Shown here one piece after another: positions 21,588-34,090 of a stretch of DNA of 64,000 nucleotides (its first letter is position 1; each line of letters opens with the position of its first letter). The notes below the pieces were generated by a model. It saw nothing but the letters and a program-made list of their open reading frames with translations, was not told where the DNA came from and made no database searches. The DNA is from Coenobita brevimanus (Eukaryota; Arthropoda; Malacostraca; Decapoda; Coenobitidae): NCBI GenBank assembly GCA_032717465.1, contig CM064713.1, forward strand, positions 13,960,203 to 14,024,202. Direction: 5' to 3'. A program made the position numbers and the translations under genes.

Positions 21588-21762
21588 CCGTGGCTCAGTG
21601 GGTTAGAGCGCTCCGCTCTGACCGAAGGGTCGGAGGATCGAATCCACCTAAGGGTCATTAGAAGACATCAGGAAGGGCATCCGGTCATAAAATGCTATAC
21701 GCTCCAATCCAAAGTCCTCTACCCAGGGGCAACACCTTACCTTTCGGGGATATCTGGTTTAA

Positions 21763-21814
<52 letters not shown>
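21543..21814 (+). mobile_element. tRNA-derived SINE between two TA microsatellites
   Basis: TA tracts at 21543-21585 and 21768-21814 flank a tRNA-like head: A box TGGCTCAGTGGG at 21591-21602 and B box GGATCGAATCC at 21635-21645. A body with GGAAGGGCATCCGGTCATAAA follows, a block similar to the conserved central domain known from cephalopod and other invertebrate SINEs. The tRNA acceptor stem does not close and no CCA-proximal sequence follows, so this is a SINE rather than a tRNA gene. Confidence 0.75.
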
Positions 21815-21818
<4 letters not shown>

Positions 21819-21825
21819 CTCAGAG

Positions 21826-24460
21826 TGAGAGAAGAGATCTGGACAAATGTGGAAGTGTGCATGGAAAAGTTTGGAAGGAATGAGAGAGTGTTTTTGATCG
21901 GTGATATGAATGGTAAAGTAGGGAATGTGAGGGTGGATGGAATAGTTGGTGAGTGGGGTGTGCCTGCTGAGATAGATGAGAATGGCAGTGCGTTAGTGGA
22001 CATTTGTGCTGGGAGGGGGGTGGTGATAGCCAATACCCTCTTCAAGCACAATATGATCCACAGGTATGCATGGCGAGTGATGAGAAGGGTGGGTGGTGAA
22101 CTGAATGAAAGGAAGGCAATGATTGATTATGTATGTGTGGATGAAAGGATGCGAAAATGTGTAATGGATGCAAGAGCTTATAGAGGTTGGGGGAGTGGAC
22201 TTTCTGACCACTACTTGGTGGTGGCCGGAATTAAGATCCAATTAGGATGGAGAAATAGAAGGGAAGGACGGGAAGAAGGAGTATTTGTAAGGAGTGTGGA
22301 AAGGTTACAAGCGGATGAGAAAAAGGCAGAGTATGAGAGAAGTGGAGGAACGATTGGGCAAATATAAATTGGAGCAGATGGGGGACGTGGAAGGTGTGTG
22401 TACAGAAGAAATATGTGCAGCATGTGATGTGGTGTGTGGGATGAGGAGAAGAGGGAGAGGTGTGCAAGGAACAGCGTGGTGGACTGAAGAGGTGAGACAG
22501 GCTGTGGCACAAAAGAAGAAAGCATACAATGAATGGATGAGAAATGGGGGCGTGGAAAAAGCTGAGAGGCGGAAGAGGGAGTTATATGTAGAAAGAAAGA
22601 GAGAGGTGAAAAGATTAGTAAGAGAGAGTAAGAAGTGAGCGGATGAGGAATTTGGAAGGAACTTGAGTGTAAAATGGAGGGACTGTAAGAAAATGTCCTG
22701 GAGAGAGGTGAAAAGAGTAAGACAGGGTGAAACTGAAGTTAGCAGGGGAGAGAAAGATAAAAATGGTAGATTACTAGTGGAGAAGGGAGAAAAAGTGAGC
22801 AGACGGAGAGAACACTTTAAGGAATTGTTGAACACAGAGGATGGAAGTAATGTGAGTATAAGTGGCTGGGGAATGGCTGGGAGAAGGAGGGAGGTGAGAA
22901 GACAGGAAGAAATCAGTAGGATAGAAGTTGTGAAAGCAATGAAGAAAGTTAAATTGGGGAAAGCCCCAGGAATTGATGGAGTGTGTGGTGAAATGCTGAA
23001 GCATGGGGGAGAGATAGTAGTAGAATGGATGTGGAAGATGTGCAGATTGGCCTGGGAGGAAGGTAGAGTCCCGGAGGATTGGAAGTCAGGTATAATCATT
23101 CCCTTGTACAAAGGAAAAGGGGAAAAAGAAGTGTGTGGTAATCACAGGGGCATCTGTCTTCTTAGTATAATAGGAAAAGTGTATAGTAGGATACTTATTG
23201 ACAGTTAGAGAAAGAACAGAGGAATTAGTTGGAGAAGACCAGGGAGGCTTTAGGAAGGGAAGAGGTTGTGTAGATCAGATATTCATTCTTAGATCTTTAG
23301 TGGAAAAGTTTCTAGAGAAGGGAAAGAAGTTGTATGTGGCTTTCATGGATTTGCAGAAAGCATATGACAGGGTGGAGAGACAAGGATTGTGGAAAGTATT
23401 AAGAGTATATGGAGTAGATGGGAAGTTGTTGAATGCTGTGAAGAGTATGTATGATGGTGCTAAGGCTGCAGTGCGTGTGGATTGTGAACTGAGCGAATTT
23501 TTCTCGTTGAAGGTTGGGTTGAAACAGGGATGTGCCATGTCTCCATGGTTGTTCAGTCTGTACATGGATGGGGTAATAAAGAGGTACAAGGTAGGGTAGT
23601 GGCCCTGGTGAGAGAGGGTAGTGTTTGGAAACTCCCTGTACTGTTGTTTGCAGATGATACTGTGTTGTTGGGTAAAGACGAAGGAGAGCTGCAAGGCTTG
23701 GTGGATGAGTTTGGGAGAGTGTGTAAGAAACGGAATCTAAAGGTGAATGTAGGGAAGAGTAAAGTGATGGTCTTTGAGAGAGGTGAAATCAGTGAATGTA
23801 CAGCGAGGTTGGATGGTGAGTAATTGGAAAAGGTGAGTACGTTTAAGTACTTGGATAGTGTGATGAGTAAGGATGGAGGTTTGAAGGGTGAAGTGCTTGA
23901 AAGGGTACAGCAGGGAAGAAAGGTTGCTGGTTCCTTGAAAGCAGTGATAAGAAGCAGGGAAGTGAGCATGGAAGTGAAAAAGTTACTACATGACAGTATT
24001 GTGATGCCAACTCTAACGTATGGAAGTGAAGCTTGGACGTTGCTGGAAGGACACAAGTCAAGAGTGAGAACAGTGGAAATGAGTTATTTAAGAGGAGCCT
24101 GTGGAGTCACATGGAGAGACAGGCTGACAAATGAGGATATAAAGAAGCATTGTGGTGTGGATGTGGATGTGATAGGAAGCGTTAGGAGGAATACACTGAG
24201 GTGGTTTGGCCATGTGGAGAGGATGGAGGGTGAGAGACTGACAAAGAGAGTGTATGTGAGTGAGGTGGAGGGGGGAAGAGGGAGGGGGAGGCCGAGGATG
24301 AGATGGAAGGATGAGGTGGAGAGGTATATGAGAGAGGGGGCTGTGAGTTGGAAGCGGGGCAGTGAAATGGTGGGGGACAGGGCGACGTGGAGGTGATTTG
24401 TTTGTGGCCACCCCGAACGGGATTGAGGCGTCTGGCAATAGATAGATAGCTAGATAGAAC
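21826..24460 (+). pseudogene. RTE-type LINE family 1, copy A (5' truncated)
   Basis: Encodes endonuclease and reverse transcriptase of an RTE-superfamily LINE: FLIGDMNGKVGN, GWGSGLSDHYLVV (endonuclease), KLGKAPGIDGVCGEML, YKGKGEKEVCGNHRGICLLS, QGGFRKGRGCVDQIF, FMDLQKAYDRV, GLKQGCAMSPWLFSLYMDG, LLFADDTVLL, then YGSEAWTLLEGHKSRVR, RWFGHVERM and GRGRGRPRMRW. It starts abruptly after a TA tract inside the endonuclease. Breaks: frameshift near 22350, nonsense at 22636, frameshifts near 23205 and 23590, nonsense at 23821. The 3' end is GGCGTCTGGCAATAGATAGATAG, a short-repeat tail typical of RTE. Copies B, C1, C2 and D in this window are the same family. Confidence 0.88.
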
Positions 24461-24619
24461 TCAGATTGTGCCTTGATATCCTACCACCACGCTGCTGGTG
24501 CCAACACTGGAGGAAACAGTCATCAGAGGCCACTAAGGACTAATGAAGTGTTAGCAAACAGTAAGGAGTGGGATACGGAAATGGGTGTTACGAAAATGTT
24601 AATGTAAAACCCATAGTGG

Positions 24620-24656
24620 TGATGGTGGTGATGGTGGTGGTGGTGGTGGTGGTAGT
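24620..24656. repeat. GGT-rich microsatellite
   Basis: Nine or more GTG/GGT units with GAT interruptions, in the 350-bp gap between RTE copies A and B. Confidence 0.9.
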
Positions 24657-24666
24657 AGCTGTTCTG

Positions 24667-24722
24667 AAACGGGTCCCGTTTGGACAAGTGCTTTGCGGCC
24701 TGCCAGGGCCACAAAGCACTTG
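24667..24722. repeat. Two adjacent palindromes
   Basis: AAACGGGTCCCGTTT at 24667-24681 is a perfect 7+1+7 palindrome. Directly beside it CAAGTGCTTTGCGGCC (24685-24700) pairs with 24707-24722 over 15 of 16 bp, with loop TGCCAG. Function not known; possibly a terminus of an unrecognised element. Confidence 0.8.
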
Positions 24723-24811
24723 CCCCAACGTGAAGCGTGGTTCTGGGATGGCTCCAGTGTGAACAAGTATTAAGCTACCTAACAGCTCCGCGAGGCTCTT
24801 GTTCCTATATC

Positions 24812-26695
24812 TATAGCCAGGCGCCTCAATCCCTTAAGGGGTAACCATAAACAAATCGTCTCCATGTCGCCTTGTTCCCTGCCATTTCGCAGCCCTCCCT
24901 CAGTTCACACAACCCTTTCTCATAAACCTTTCCACTTCATCCCTGCATCTCATCCTCGGTCTCCTCCTTCACCTCACTCAAATACACTCTCCTCGTTAGT
25001 CTCTCGCTCTCCATCCTCCCCACATGACCAAACCACCTCAGTGTATTTCTTCTAATGCTTCCTATCACATCCACATCCACACCACAGGCTCCTTCTCTTC
25101 TTCATTTTTCAGTCTGTCTCTCCTTGTAACTCCACAAGCTCCTTTCAAATAACCCATTTCCACTGCTCTCACTCTTGAGTTGTGTCCTTCCAAAAAGGTC
25201 CAAGCTTCACTTCCATATGTTTGAGTTGGTATCATAATACTATCAGCCAGCATCTTTTTTACTCTCATGCCCACTTTCCTATTCCTTATCAGTGCTTTCA
25301 AAGAACCAGGAATCATTTTTCCTTGTTGTATCCTTTCATGGACTTCATCCTCTAAATTTCCATCCTTACTCATAACACTACCCAAGTACTTAAGCGCACT
25401 CACATTTTCCATTTCTCATCATCCAGCCTAACTGTACATTCAGTGACTTCATTTCTCTAGAAGACCACAACTTTACTCTTCCCTACATTCACCTTTAGAT
25501 TCCGTTTCTTACACGCTCTCCCAAATTCATTCAGTAAGCTTTGCAGTTCCCCTTCGTCCTCACTTACCAATACCACATAATCTGAAAACAACAGAATAGG
25601 AAGATTCCAAACGCTGCCCTCTCTCATTAGGGCCGCTCCAGCATCCACTGTCCTTAATATTTTCCAGATTCCTTGTCTATCCACTCTGTCATATGCGAAA
25701 TCCATGAAGGCTGCATACAACGTCTTTCTCATTTCTTGAAACATTTCTACTAAAGATCTTAGGACGAATATCTGACCTACACAACCTCTCCCCTTCCTAA
25801 CACCTCCCTGCCCTTCTGCAGCCAATTCCTCTGTTATTTCGCTAACTGTCAATAAGTATCTTATATCCTATCATAAACTTATCCTATTACACTAAGAAGG
25901 CAAAATTAATAATGTCCCTATGAATACCACACACTTCTTTTTTCTTTTTTCCCTTGTACAGGGGAATAATTCTACCCGACTTCCAATCCTCCGGGACTCT
26001 ACCTTCCTCCCAGGGCAGTCTGCACATCTTCTACATCCACTCCACTGCTATCTCTCCCAACCTTTAGCATTTCACCACACACTCCATCAATTCCCTGAGC
26101 TTTCCCCATCTTAACTTTCTTCATTGCTTCCACTACTTCCATCCTAGTGGTCTCTTCCTCCCTTCCCATCTCCCTCCTTCTCCCAGCCATTCCCCACCCA
26201 CTTATACTCGCACTACTTTCATTTTCTATGTTTAAGTGTTCTCTCCATCTGCTCACTTTTTTTTCCATCTCCACTAGCAATCTACCATTTACGTCTCTCC
26301 ATTACCAAACTCTTTATCATCCTAACACTTTACTTCCTTCCCTAATATTTTTATATTATCTCCTCTTTACATTCGATTCCTTCCAAATTCCTCATCCACT
26401 GTCTTCTTACTCTTACTAACCTTTTCACCTCTCTTTTTCTCCATATATAACTCTTTATTTCACATCTTAACTTCATGCCTCTGCATACCATCCACTCACT
26501 ATATGCTTTCGTTTTTTGCATCACAGCTTGTCTCACCTCTTCATTCCACGATGCCGTTCCTTGCACCACGTTTCGTCTTCTCTTCACCCCACACACCACC
26601 TCACACGCTGCACAGATTTCTTCTGAATATCTTGCACACATCTTCCACCTCCGTACCTGCTCCAAATCATATTTACCCAATTGCTCCTCCACTTC
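24812..26695 (-). pseudogene. RTE family 1, copy B, 3' part
   Basis: Minus strand. Contains [16 protein letters not shown] and [13 protein letters not shown] (linker), GKAQGIDGVCGEML, IICIPV-type RT core remnants, FMDFAYDRVDRQG with residues missing, and YGSEAWTFLEGHNSRVRAVE. Several frameshifts and internal deletions: the RT loses the block around GLKQGC..SPWLF. The 3' end is the GAGGCGCCTGGC variant near 24815. It is separated from its 5' part (27617-28535) by an inserted RTE of another family and a long TA tract. Confidence 0.82.
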
Positions 26696-26698
26696 TTT

Positions 26699-27616
<918 letters not shown>

Positions 27617-27620
<4 letters not shown>

Positions 27621-28308
27621 CGGGCTACTTCCTCCTGTTCCTCCACTGCACTTGACCACCACCAAGTGGTGTTCAGAAAGTCCACTTCCCCAACCTCTGT
27701 ATGCTCTTGCATCCATTACATACCCTTCTCACTCTGTCATCCACAAACCCATAGTCGATCACTGCCTTCCGTTCATCCAGTTCACCACCCACCTTTCTCA
27801 TCACTCGCCACGTATACCTGTGTATCATTTAGTGCCTAAAGAGGGTATTGGCTGTCACCAACCCTCTTCCAGCACAAATGTCCACTAGAGCACTGCCATT
27901 CTCATCCACAATTGTGCAGGCACATCCCACTCACCAACTACTACATTCACCTTCACATTCCCTACTTTTCCATTCATATCTCGTCAAAATCGCTCATTCC
28001 TTTCAACTTTTCCTTGCACGCTTCCACATTTTCTAAGAACACTTCTTTCACTCTGCTTGCGTTGGCACACACACACACAATCGTCCACGTTCGTAATCCT
28101 ACTTTCAGTCTTACCCACACAATCCTAGTATCAACTGATCCATACTCTCCTTCCATCTCTTACGCATAAAAATACATGCTTCCTCTTTTGCCCTGTCATT
28201 CTCACCTTTCCCGCACATTATACCCCATTCATACTCCCCCTCTCTCATCTCTCCATTTAATTTCAGTTAATCCATATATGTCCACTTTTGCACCCTCAAG
28301 CACCAAGG

Positions 28309-28369
<61 letters not shown>

Positions 28370-28535
28370 ACCTCAACATTCGCACCCTTTACATTCCATG
28401 TTGCAATCCGTATCGTGTCCTTTGTTCGGTCTTTGGTCGTCACCTGTTTGTCAGTCCTGGTCCGAGGCTTCTTGTGTGTATTTTTAGTTAGCTGTTTTCC
28501 TGGGAGAAGCACTAACCCCCCGCCAACCCGCTTGT
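27617..28535 (-). pseudogene. RTE family 1, copy B, 5' part
   Basis: Minus strand. From 28512 it encodes RIATWNVKGANVEV (endonuclease start), is then interrupted by a CT/GA tract (28315-28367), and continues with diverged endonuclease sequence to MDARAYRGWGSGLSEHH near 27720. Upstream, the 5' UTR (about 28490-28535, GGGTTGGCGG-GGGTTAGTGC) matches the 5' UTR of copy D (53060-53090) and the head of the small RTE-derived element at 50.73 kb. Frameshifts are numerous. Confidence 0.75.
28315..28367. repeat. CT microsatellite
   Basis: About 26 CT units embedded in RTE copy B endonuclease sequence, replacing coding sequence. Confidence 0.98.
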
Positions 28536-28739
28536 TGACACATAGGGAACAGGTGTTGGTTGGTTAAAAGGTTACCACCCCGCGTATTAAATAATTTCCT
28601 GGTTTACAGGAAATCATTTGGCTTGCCACTCACTATAGAGCTACCCTGAAATAGAGTACCGCTACACTATGTGGGTGGATGATGGGCGCCCCCATACCTA
28701 CCACAAAGGGTCATGCTTTGATAATAAATGTTGATAAGA

Positions 28740-29345
28740 GAGACGTGATGTCTGTATAGGAAGCTAATTCTCAGTGTGATGCGACGGTGAATGGAGAGAG
28801 ACCTGAATTGGCAAGAGAGTTAATTTTTTCCTTGGTGCAATAATAGAAATGAGGTAAATGCTAAAAGAAAGTGGAAAGTAGAGTGGCACAAGGAAGAAAG
28901 TGGCCTGTGCTTTGAGGGCACTGATACTAAAGAGAGGTCTGAGTGTGAAGGCTGCATGAAGATAAGAGGATTGCATAAAGGTGTTTTAGTGCCCCCATTA
29001 AGGTATGGGTGTGAGATTTTAGTGAGGCACGAGAATGAGAAGTCATGAGTAAGAACAATGGAAATGGAGTTATTGAGGACCATATGTGAAGCACATAAGT
29101 TAGTGTGTACAAGATGTAATTAGAGAAAGACATGGAGTTACGAAGTGTCTTGACAGTAGAACTGAAGAGTGTTCAGGTGGTACGGCAGGTTGAGAAAAGC
29201 TGTAAGTAGGGTGATGAAACAGCTATCTGTGAGCGAGTTTGATGGCGGAAGAAGGCGTGGTAGGCCAAGATGGTGGATCGATATGGTAAATTAGTAGGCC
29301 TATGTAAGCAAGCACAGTGTGGAGTCGTGGTACTTGAAATGACGA
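28740..29345 (+). pseudogene. Heavily decayed RTE-like LINE 3' end
   Basis: Scattered frames give LVPPLRYGCEIL, RTMEMELLRTICE, RWYGRLRKAVSRVMKQ and GGRRRGRPRWW, the C-terminal pattern of RTE-type polymerases (Y-G-x-E...R-W-x-G-x-x-R...RGRPR). Many stops. A different family from copies A-D. 28536-28740 holds nothing recognised except a short ATTTCCTG hairpin near 28590. Confidence 0.6.
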
Positions 29346-29699
29346 AAGTGAGTTGTTGGATTGACCTTGCCTGATAGGTGCTGCGAATTACTTCTGTATA
29401 AAAGAGGTGCCGATCATCATGGCTGTGAGGTAGAATACATATTCCAGAAGCTTGAATGGCAAATGAATGGGTGTGTCGCCCATTTCACTAAAGATGCTGT
29501 TAATTAGTTCTCCCTCTACCATATCCTTTTTCTTTTCTTGCTTTGTGGATCCCTCACCCCACCCTAACAGGGGAAAAAGACGTAGGAATGATGATGAAAC
29601 GAGAAACAGGTGAAGGCAGTGACATTGCGGGCAGGAAGCGTGGTGACCGGTACACAAAAAATAAATAAATAAATAAAAACAAATAAATAAAAGAACACA

Positions 29700-31057
29700 G
29701 AGTGTGTGAAGTATGATGAAGGAGGGGTAGTGGTGAACAGTGGGGATATTAAAGATGCATGGAGACAGCATTATATCCGGTTGTTGAATGGGGAGTTTGA
29801 CTGGGACAGAGAAGGTTTGGAGCCAGTAGATCCAGTGTTTGGCCCTTAGCCTTTGACGCTGCTACTGTGAGTGAGGCAACAGGCAGGATGCAGGTGGGGA
29901 AGGCAGCAGGTGTGTCTGGGTTGACTGCTGATATGCTGAAGGCCTCAGGGTATATAGGAGTGAGGTTAGTCACTGATCTGATAAATATGACTGTATATGA
30001 GTGTGTTGTCCCAGATGGTTGGCTGAAGAGTGTAACTGTAAATGTGTACAAGGGGAAGAGTGATGCCCTGGAAACAGGAAATTACAGATGTATAAGGCTT
30101 TTAGATCAGATAATGAAGGTAATGGAGAGAGTTCTAGAAGGTATGATTAAAGAAAGAGAGAATATTGATGAGATACAATTTGGGTTTATTCCAGGCAGGG
30201 GAACCATTGATGCCATATTCATTATTCGACAGCTTCAGGAGAAATATATAGGAAAGATAAGGGAACTGTACTTTTTGTTGATTCGGAGAAGGCCTTTGAC
30301 AGAGTCCCTAGAGAAGTGGTGAAGTGGGCAATGAGAAAGCTTGGGTGGTTATGACGATGTATGTGGGTGCTCGCACCCAGGTAAGAATAAATGGAAATTT
30401 GAGTGGGGAGTTTTCCGTGAATATTGGTGTGCATCAGGGGTCAATTTAGAGTCCCTTGTTTATCATGGTACTTGAAGCCCTCTCACGTGACTTCAGAAAT
30501 GGACTTCCGTGGGAGATGTTGTATGCTGATGACGGTGTTGAATGCAGAGAATGAAAGAGAGGCAGAGGAAAGATTTAGGAAGTGGAGAGATGGTATGGGG
30601 CACAAGGGCTTATGAGTAAATGCAGATAAAACAAGTGATAGCTAGTGTTGGTGGCGGTACTGTCAAAGAAGAAGGAGAGTGGCAATGTGCAATTTGCTAC
30701 AAAGGCGTGGGAAGTAATTCCATCTTGAGCAGTGTCAGTGATTAGTGGGTGCATAAGATAATGTAGTGGTATTAGAGATAGGCTGTGAGATAATGCTGAT
30801 TTTATGTGCGGCGTGTCGGTGAGAGCAGGTGATTGTCAGGCGTGAAAGGATTAAACTTGCTGGTGTGTCTCTTGAGTGTGTGGAAGAGTCTTGTTATTTG
30901 GGGCACATGTTATGTGCCGGAGGTGGGGCTGGGATGAGAAGTGGTTGGAAGAAGTTCAAGGAGCTGTTGCCTCTCCTGACATTGAGAGGGCTCTTCCTGC
31001 GTGCTAAGGGGTCTTTGTATGCAGCATGTTAGGAGTGTAATGCTAAATGAGAGTGAG
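29700..31057 (+). pseudogene. Decayed RTE-like LINE, third family
   Basis: Frame 29867-30322 reads GKAAGVSGLTADMLKASGY, VVPDGWLKSV, YKGKSDALETGNYRCIRLLD, FGFIPGRGTIDAIFIIRQLQ: reverse transcriptase fingers and palm. Remnants of the catalytic core follow (MLYADDG-like near 30520), then the C-terminal SLECVEESCYLGHML and GSLYAAC (30829-31032). It stops in the middle of the conserved Y-G-S-E-x-W block (MLNESEA) at about 31057, where the possible Harbinger end begins. Numerous frameshifts and stops. Confidence 0.72.
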
Positions 31058-31383
31058 GCCCGTACTTATAAAAACAATCATAAAATTTGTCTTAGAACGA
31101 ATTCCTAAAAACGAGTCATAAGTACAGAGTCTTCGTCATAAACTTGCGTCTCAGTGTCGCTAAGCTAAAGGTGTGGTAAATGTAGCAACTGATTTCTGTG
31201 AAACTGTTATTAAAATCCGATTAACAGCAAAGAAAATAGGCCGTAAAATGTATGAAAGTATCATGTAATATATAAATTAATTTTTTGTTAAAAACATAAG
31301 GAAATAATTTCAATAACAGGAAGTATATATTTGCCTGCAGTGTTTGAGTGCGAGCGATAGCCTGGGTCATAAACACGGCAAAC
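31058..31383. other. Possible left end of a PIF/Harbinger element and 5' leader
   Basis: RTE coding sequence breaks off at about 31057 and is followed by GCCCGTACTTATAAAAAC, which resembles Harbinger-type terminal sequence. I could not find its inverted partner before the window end, so the call rests on the break and on the Harbinger-type genes to the right. No ORF. Confidence 0.3.
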
Positions 31384-31396
31384 GTGGTCACTCTTG
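31384..31396. repeat. TSD, left copy, of the RNase H LINE
   Basis: GTGGTCACTCTTG, repeated exactly at 44123-44135. Confidence 0.92.
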
Positions 31397-31553
31397 GACT
31401 TCCGTCAGGACCGCCATAGCGTGCAGACGTTTGTTGTGGTGTTCTGCTTTGCCGAAATAGTTAGCTTTCTGTGGTAAACCTAGCTCATATACAGTTTTCT
31501 ACAGAACGCCAGAGGGATGTGTGATCCACCTGTGGATCCGGGAGGAGTGTCGC

Positions 31554-31989
31554 ATGGACGAGTCCTCCGCCGGTGTCAAGAGGACCCGTGACTCTTCTTC
31601 CGGGGATGGTGGGGAATCTACTCAGGTAAAATCTACTAGGGGCTCTGCCTACCACCCTCCTACATCATCAGGTGAGCCCCAAGGCGATGTTTTTGCAGTT
31701 TTTCATATCCAGGAGGCTTCTGGGTCTAGGGTATTTACTGCTCTCCCCAAGATCACTGAGTACTTGGTCACAGCACCCTTTGCTAAGTGGCGCCGTGCCG
31801 ATAAAACAATCATCAAAGGAAATGGCATGACATTGGAGGTGCAGATCCGGGAGACGGACTTGTGTAAAATAAATCCCCCCATGGAACAGCTAGGTGAACT
31901 TGGCCCCTGGAAGGTGAAATGTCTAAGGCTACGGGAATGGGAGGTGGGTACAGGTACTTATACCTTTGGCACTATAGGCCCTATTTCCC
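31554..31989 (+). pseudogene. RNase H LINE ORF1, 5' part
   Basis: The ATG at 31554 opens MDESSAGVKRTRDSSSGDGG, an acidic/Ser-rich start, followed by a folded-looking region (FAVFHIQEASGSRVFTALPK, TAPFAKWRRADKTIIKGNG) to GTYTFGTIGPIS at 31989. The frame then runs into the Jockey insertion. It continues in the same frame from 38699 (RECSVVDLATDVNILQRN), so the protein was interrupted by the insertion rather than by decay. Confidence 0.82.
31982..31989. repeat. TSD, left copy, of the nested Jockey LINE
   Basis: TATTTCCC, repeated at 38691-38698 immediately after the poly(A). Collapsing the two copies rejoins the ORF1 frame of the host LINE. Confidence 0.88.
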
Positions 31990-32526
31990 CATGTCATGTC
32001 ATGTCATGTCATTCTCTTCCCGGCAGCTGCAGCGACAACATCTCTCCCGCTCGCTCCCGCTCTGCATAGACTCTTCGCTCATAGTGAAACGTGGATAGCG
32101 GAAGCTAAGACTTTTACTGCTGCTTTTCCCAGCACCTACCGATCACGACTCTCCCATCATTCTGCTAGTCTGTCTGTCAGCCCGCTCACCTTGGCTGAAT
32201 CTTTCACTACGGAAGACTACCTTTATTTCTTAGATTTTTCTTTGGTCCTGTTAGGCTCGCCCAGTAGAGGCTCTGGTGTGGTACGAAGTCGAACCCCGAG
32301 GCCAGTGGCACGAGGGGACCCCGTTCTGGGGTGGTTATAGGAAGCACTGGAGTGGGTATTTTCTTTAATAAGGTTAGGGATCAGGGGTACTCCTTTGACC
32401 TTGCAAGTGGTCACTCCCTTTAGAGGGGGGGGAGGTTAGGTTACAAGCCCCAGATCACAGGTAGGCTGGACCAACTAGGCGGCCTGTTAGTGGCCTATCA
32501 GGATTTTTTTCTCCCCATGTTGAAAA

Positions 32527-34029
32527 ATGGGTAAACTTAAAATTAAGCACAGCAATCCCCAAGAAAACCAAGTCAAACAAAAATTGCTTGAAATAGTTGC
32601 TCCTCACAACATCAAAATAACAGGTCTCCATGACTCTAAAGAATTTATAATAGCAACTACAGCCACAGAAGAAGACACCAACAAGCTCCTGTCTCATCCT
32701 CTAAAAACATCTCTACAGGATAATGGCTTCACCCCAGTCCTCCCTCCTGACCTAAAAGCTAAAAGGAGCATTATATGCAACAAAGTAGATGACATCATCT
32801 ACTCCCACAGTGAAGAGGAGATTGAAAATGAAATCATCAAAGAAAACTCTTGGGCCAAAATCACCAAAATATCCAAATTCGGCAACAGAATCACTATGAA
32901 AATAGAATTTGATGACATCAAGATGGCAGAAAAAGCACTAGAAGGTCTGAAACTGTTCCATCTGTGCATCAGCAGAAATCAGATCCAGGCTGAGAAGTAT
33001 ATACACATTACAATGTGTATGAAATGCTATGAAATGGGCACACATAACATCAACGATTGCCCTAAACCCAAAGATTTTAAAATCTGCTCTGAATGCTCCA
33101 GTCTTGATCACACTTGGAAAAAATGCAACTCCAACTTCAAAAAGTGTGTTAACTGCGAAGGAGACCACCGCACTATGGCTATGAAATGCCCTAAAAGAAA
33201 AGAAATAGTAAAGAAAGCAATAAATACACCCCCCCCTGCCACAGTACGACCAGGCCTAAGCTTTGCACAAGTAACAAAACCAAACCCTAACCCCCCAGCA
33301 GCTGCTATACAAAATGGATCTCCCAACGACAAGTTCTCAGACTACATGGTCCTTATTATGAACGCTCACATGCACGAGCTTGCAAACCCAGGCAGTTTTA
33401 ATAAAATTCTGGAAGAAAGCTGCACACTTAATGGACTACCAATTCTCAAACTCCCCCCTAATCCCCCCACTGGAAAAATTATTCAAGCCATTCTGCCATC
33501 TACAACTAAAAATCTTCTTTCTCCCCCAGTCAGTACAAATAAAAAACCTGCTGAGTCATCCCCTAACACACAAACCATCCCTGTCTCTAAAAAGAAAAAC
33601 GAAGAAACATCGGCGCCTGACACACTCGAAGATGAACCCATCCCACATGCAAGTAATGACTTCTCAAAATATCAGACGGACAGTGAATCAGACGAACACC
33701 TAAGCTCCTCTGATGAAGACGATACCGAAAATGACAAGGTAGAGGTCGTAGTCCTCCCCTCAATTTGGAAGCCAAACAAAGAATATAAACTAAGAGAACT
33801 AGCCAAAGCTATTAAAGAAAACAAAGCCTTATTCATTCAAAATCACAATATACTGAATCCAGATTTATCACTCAACCAACTAAGAATCACCTGTGAAAAA
33901 CTAGAAAACTTCCAACATCTTATTCGGCCAGCTAACACTGAAGAAGAAAGACTTCTCCTTCGGCTAGGGGATCAACACACAAAGGCTTCCCAACCCTCTC
34001 CGTCCAGACCCCAAAGACATAGACAATGA
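32527..34029 (+). CDS. Jockey-type LINE ORF1 (nucleic-acid binding)
   Basis: 500 residues, intact. The N-terminal 150 residues look like paired alpha-beta nucleic-acid-binding folds (KITGLHDSKEFIIATTATEE; then IIKENSWAKITKISKFGNRI). A zinc-knuckle cluster follows at about 160-230: CMKCYEMGTHNINDCPK, CSECSSLDHTWKKC, CVNCEGDHRTMAMKCPKR. The C-terminal half is low complexity and acidic (DSESDEHLSSSDEDDTEND). This is the ORF1 plan of Jockey LINEs, which coat the transcript. The stop TGA (34027-34029) overlaps the ORF2 ATG (34026-34028) as ATGA, a typical termination-reinitiation arrangement. Confidence 0.85.
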   Translation: MGKLKIKHSNPQENQVKQKLLEIVAPHNIKITGLHDSKEFIIATTATEEDTNKLLSHPLKTSLQDNGFTPVLPPDLKAKRSIICNKVDDIIYSHSEEEIENEIIKENSWAKITKISKFGNRITMKIEFDDIKMAEKALEGLKLFHLCISRNQIQAEKYIHITMCMKCYEMGTHNINDCPKPKDFKICSECSSLDHTWKKCNSNFKKCVNCEGDHRTMAMKCPKRKEIVKKAINTPPPATVRPGLSFAQVTKPNPNPPAAAIQNGSPNDKFSDYMVLIMNAHMHELANPGSFNKILEESCTLNGLPILKLPPNPPTGKIIQAILPSTTKNLLSPPVSTNKKPAESSPNTQTIPVSKKKNEETSAPDTLEDEPIPHASNDFSKYQTDSESDEHLSSSDEDDTENDKVEVVVLPSIWKPNKEYKLRELAKAIKENKALFIQNHNILNPDLSLNQLRITCEKLENFQHLIRPANTEEERLLLRLGDQHTKASQPSPSRPQRHRQ

Positions 34030-34090
34030 AAATAGTTCAACATAACGTCCCTAATTGGCATGGTCGAAGTATAGGTCTTAGCAATAGGGG

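Noticed and set aside
21588..21660. A functional tRNA gene
   Set aside because: A and B boxes are present but the acceptor stem does not pair and the sequence continues into a SINE body; better read as a SINE head.
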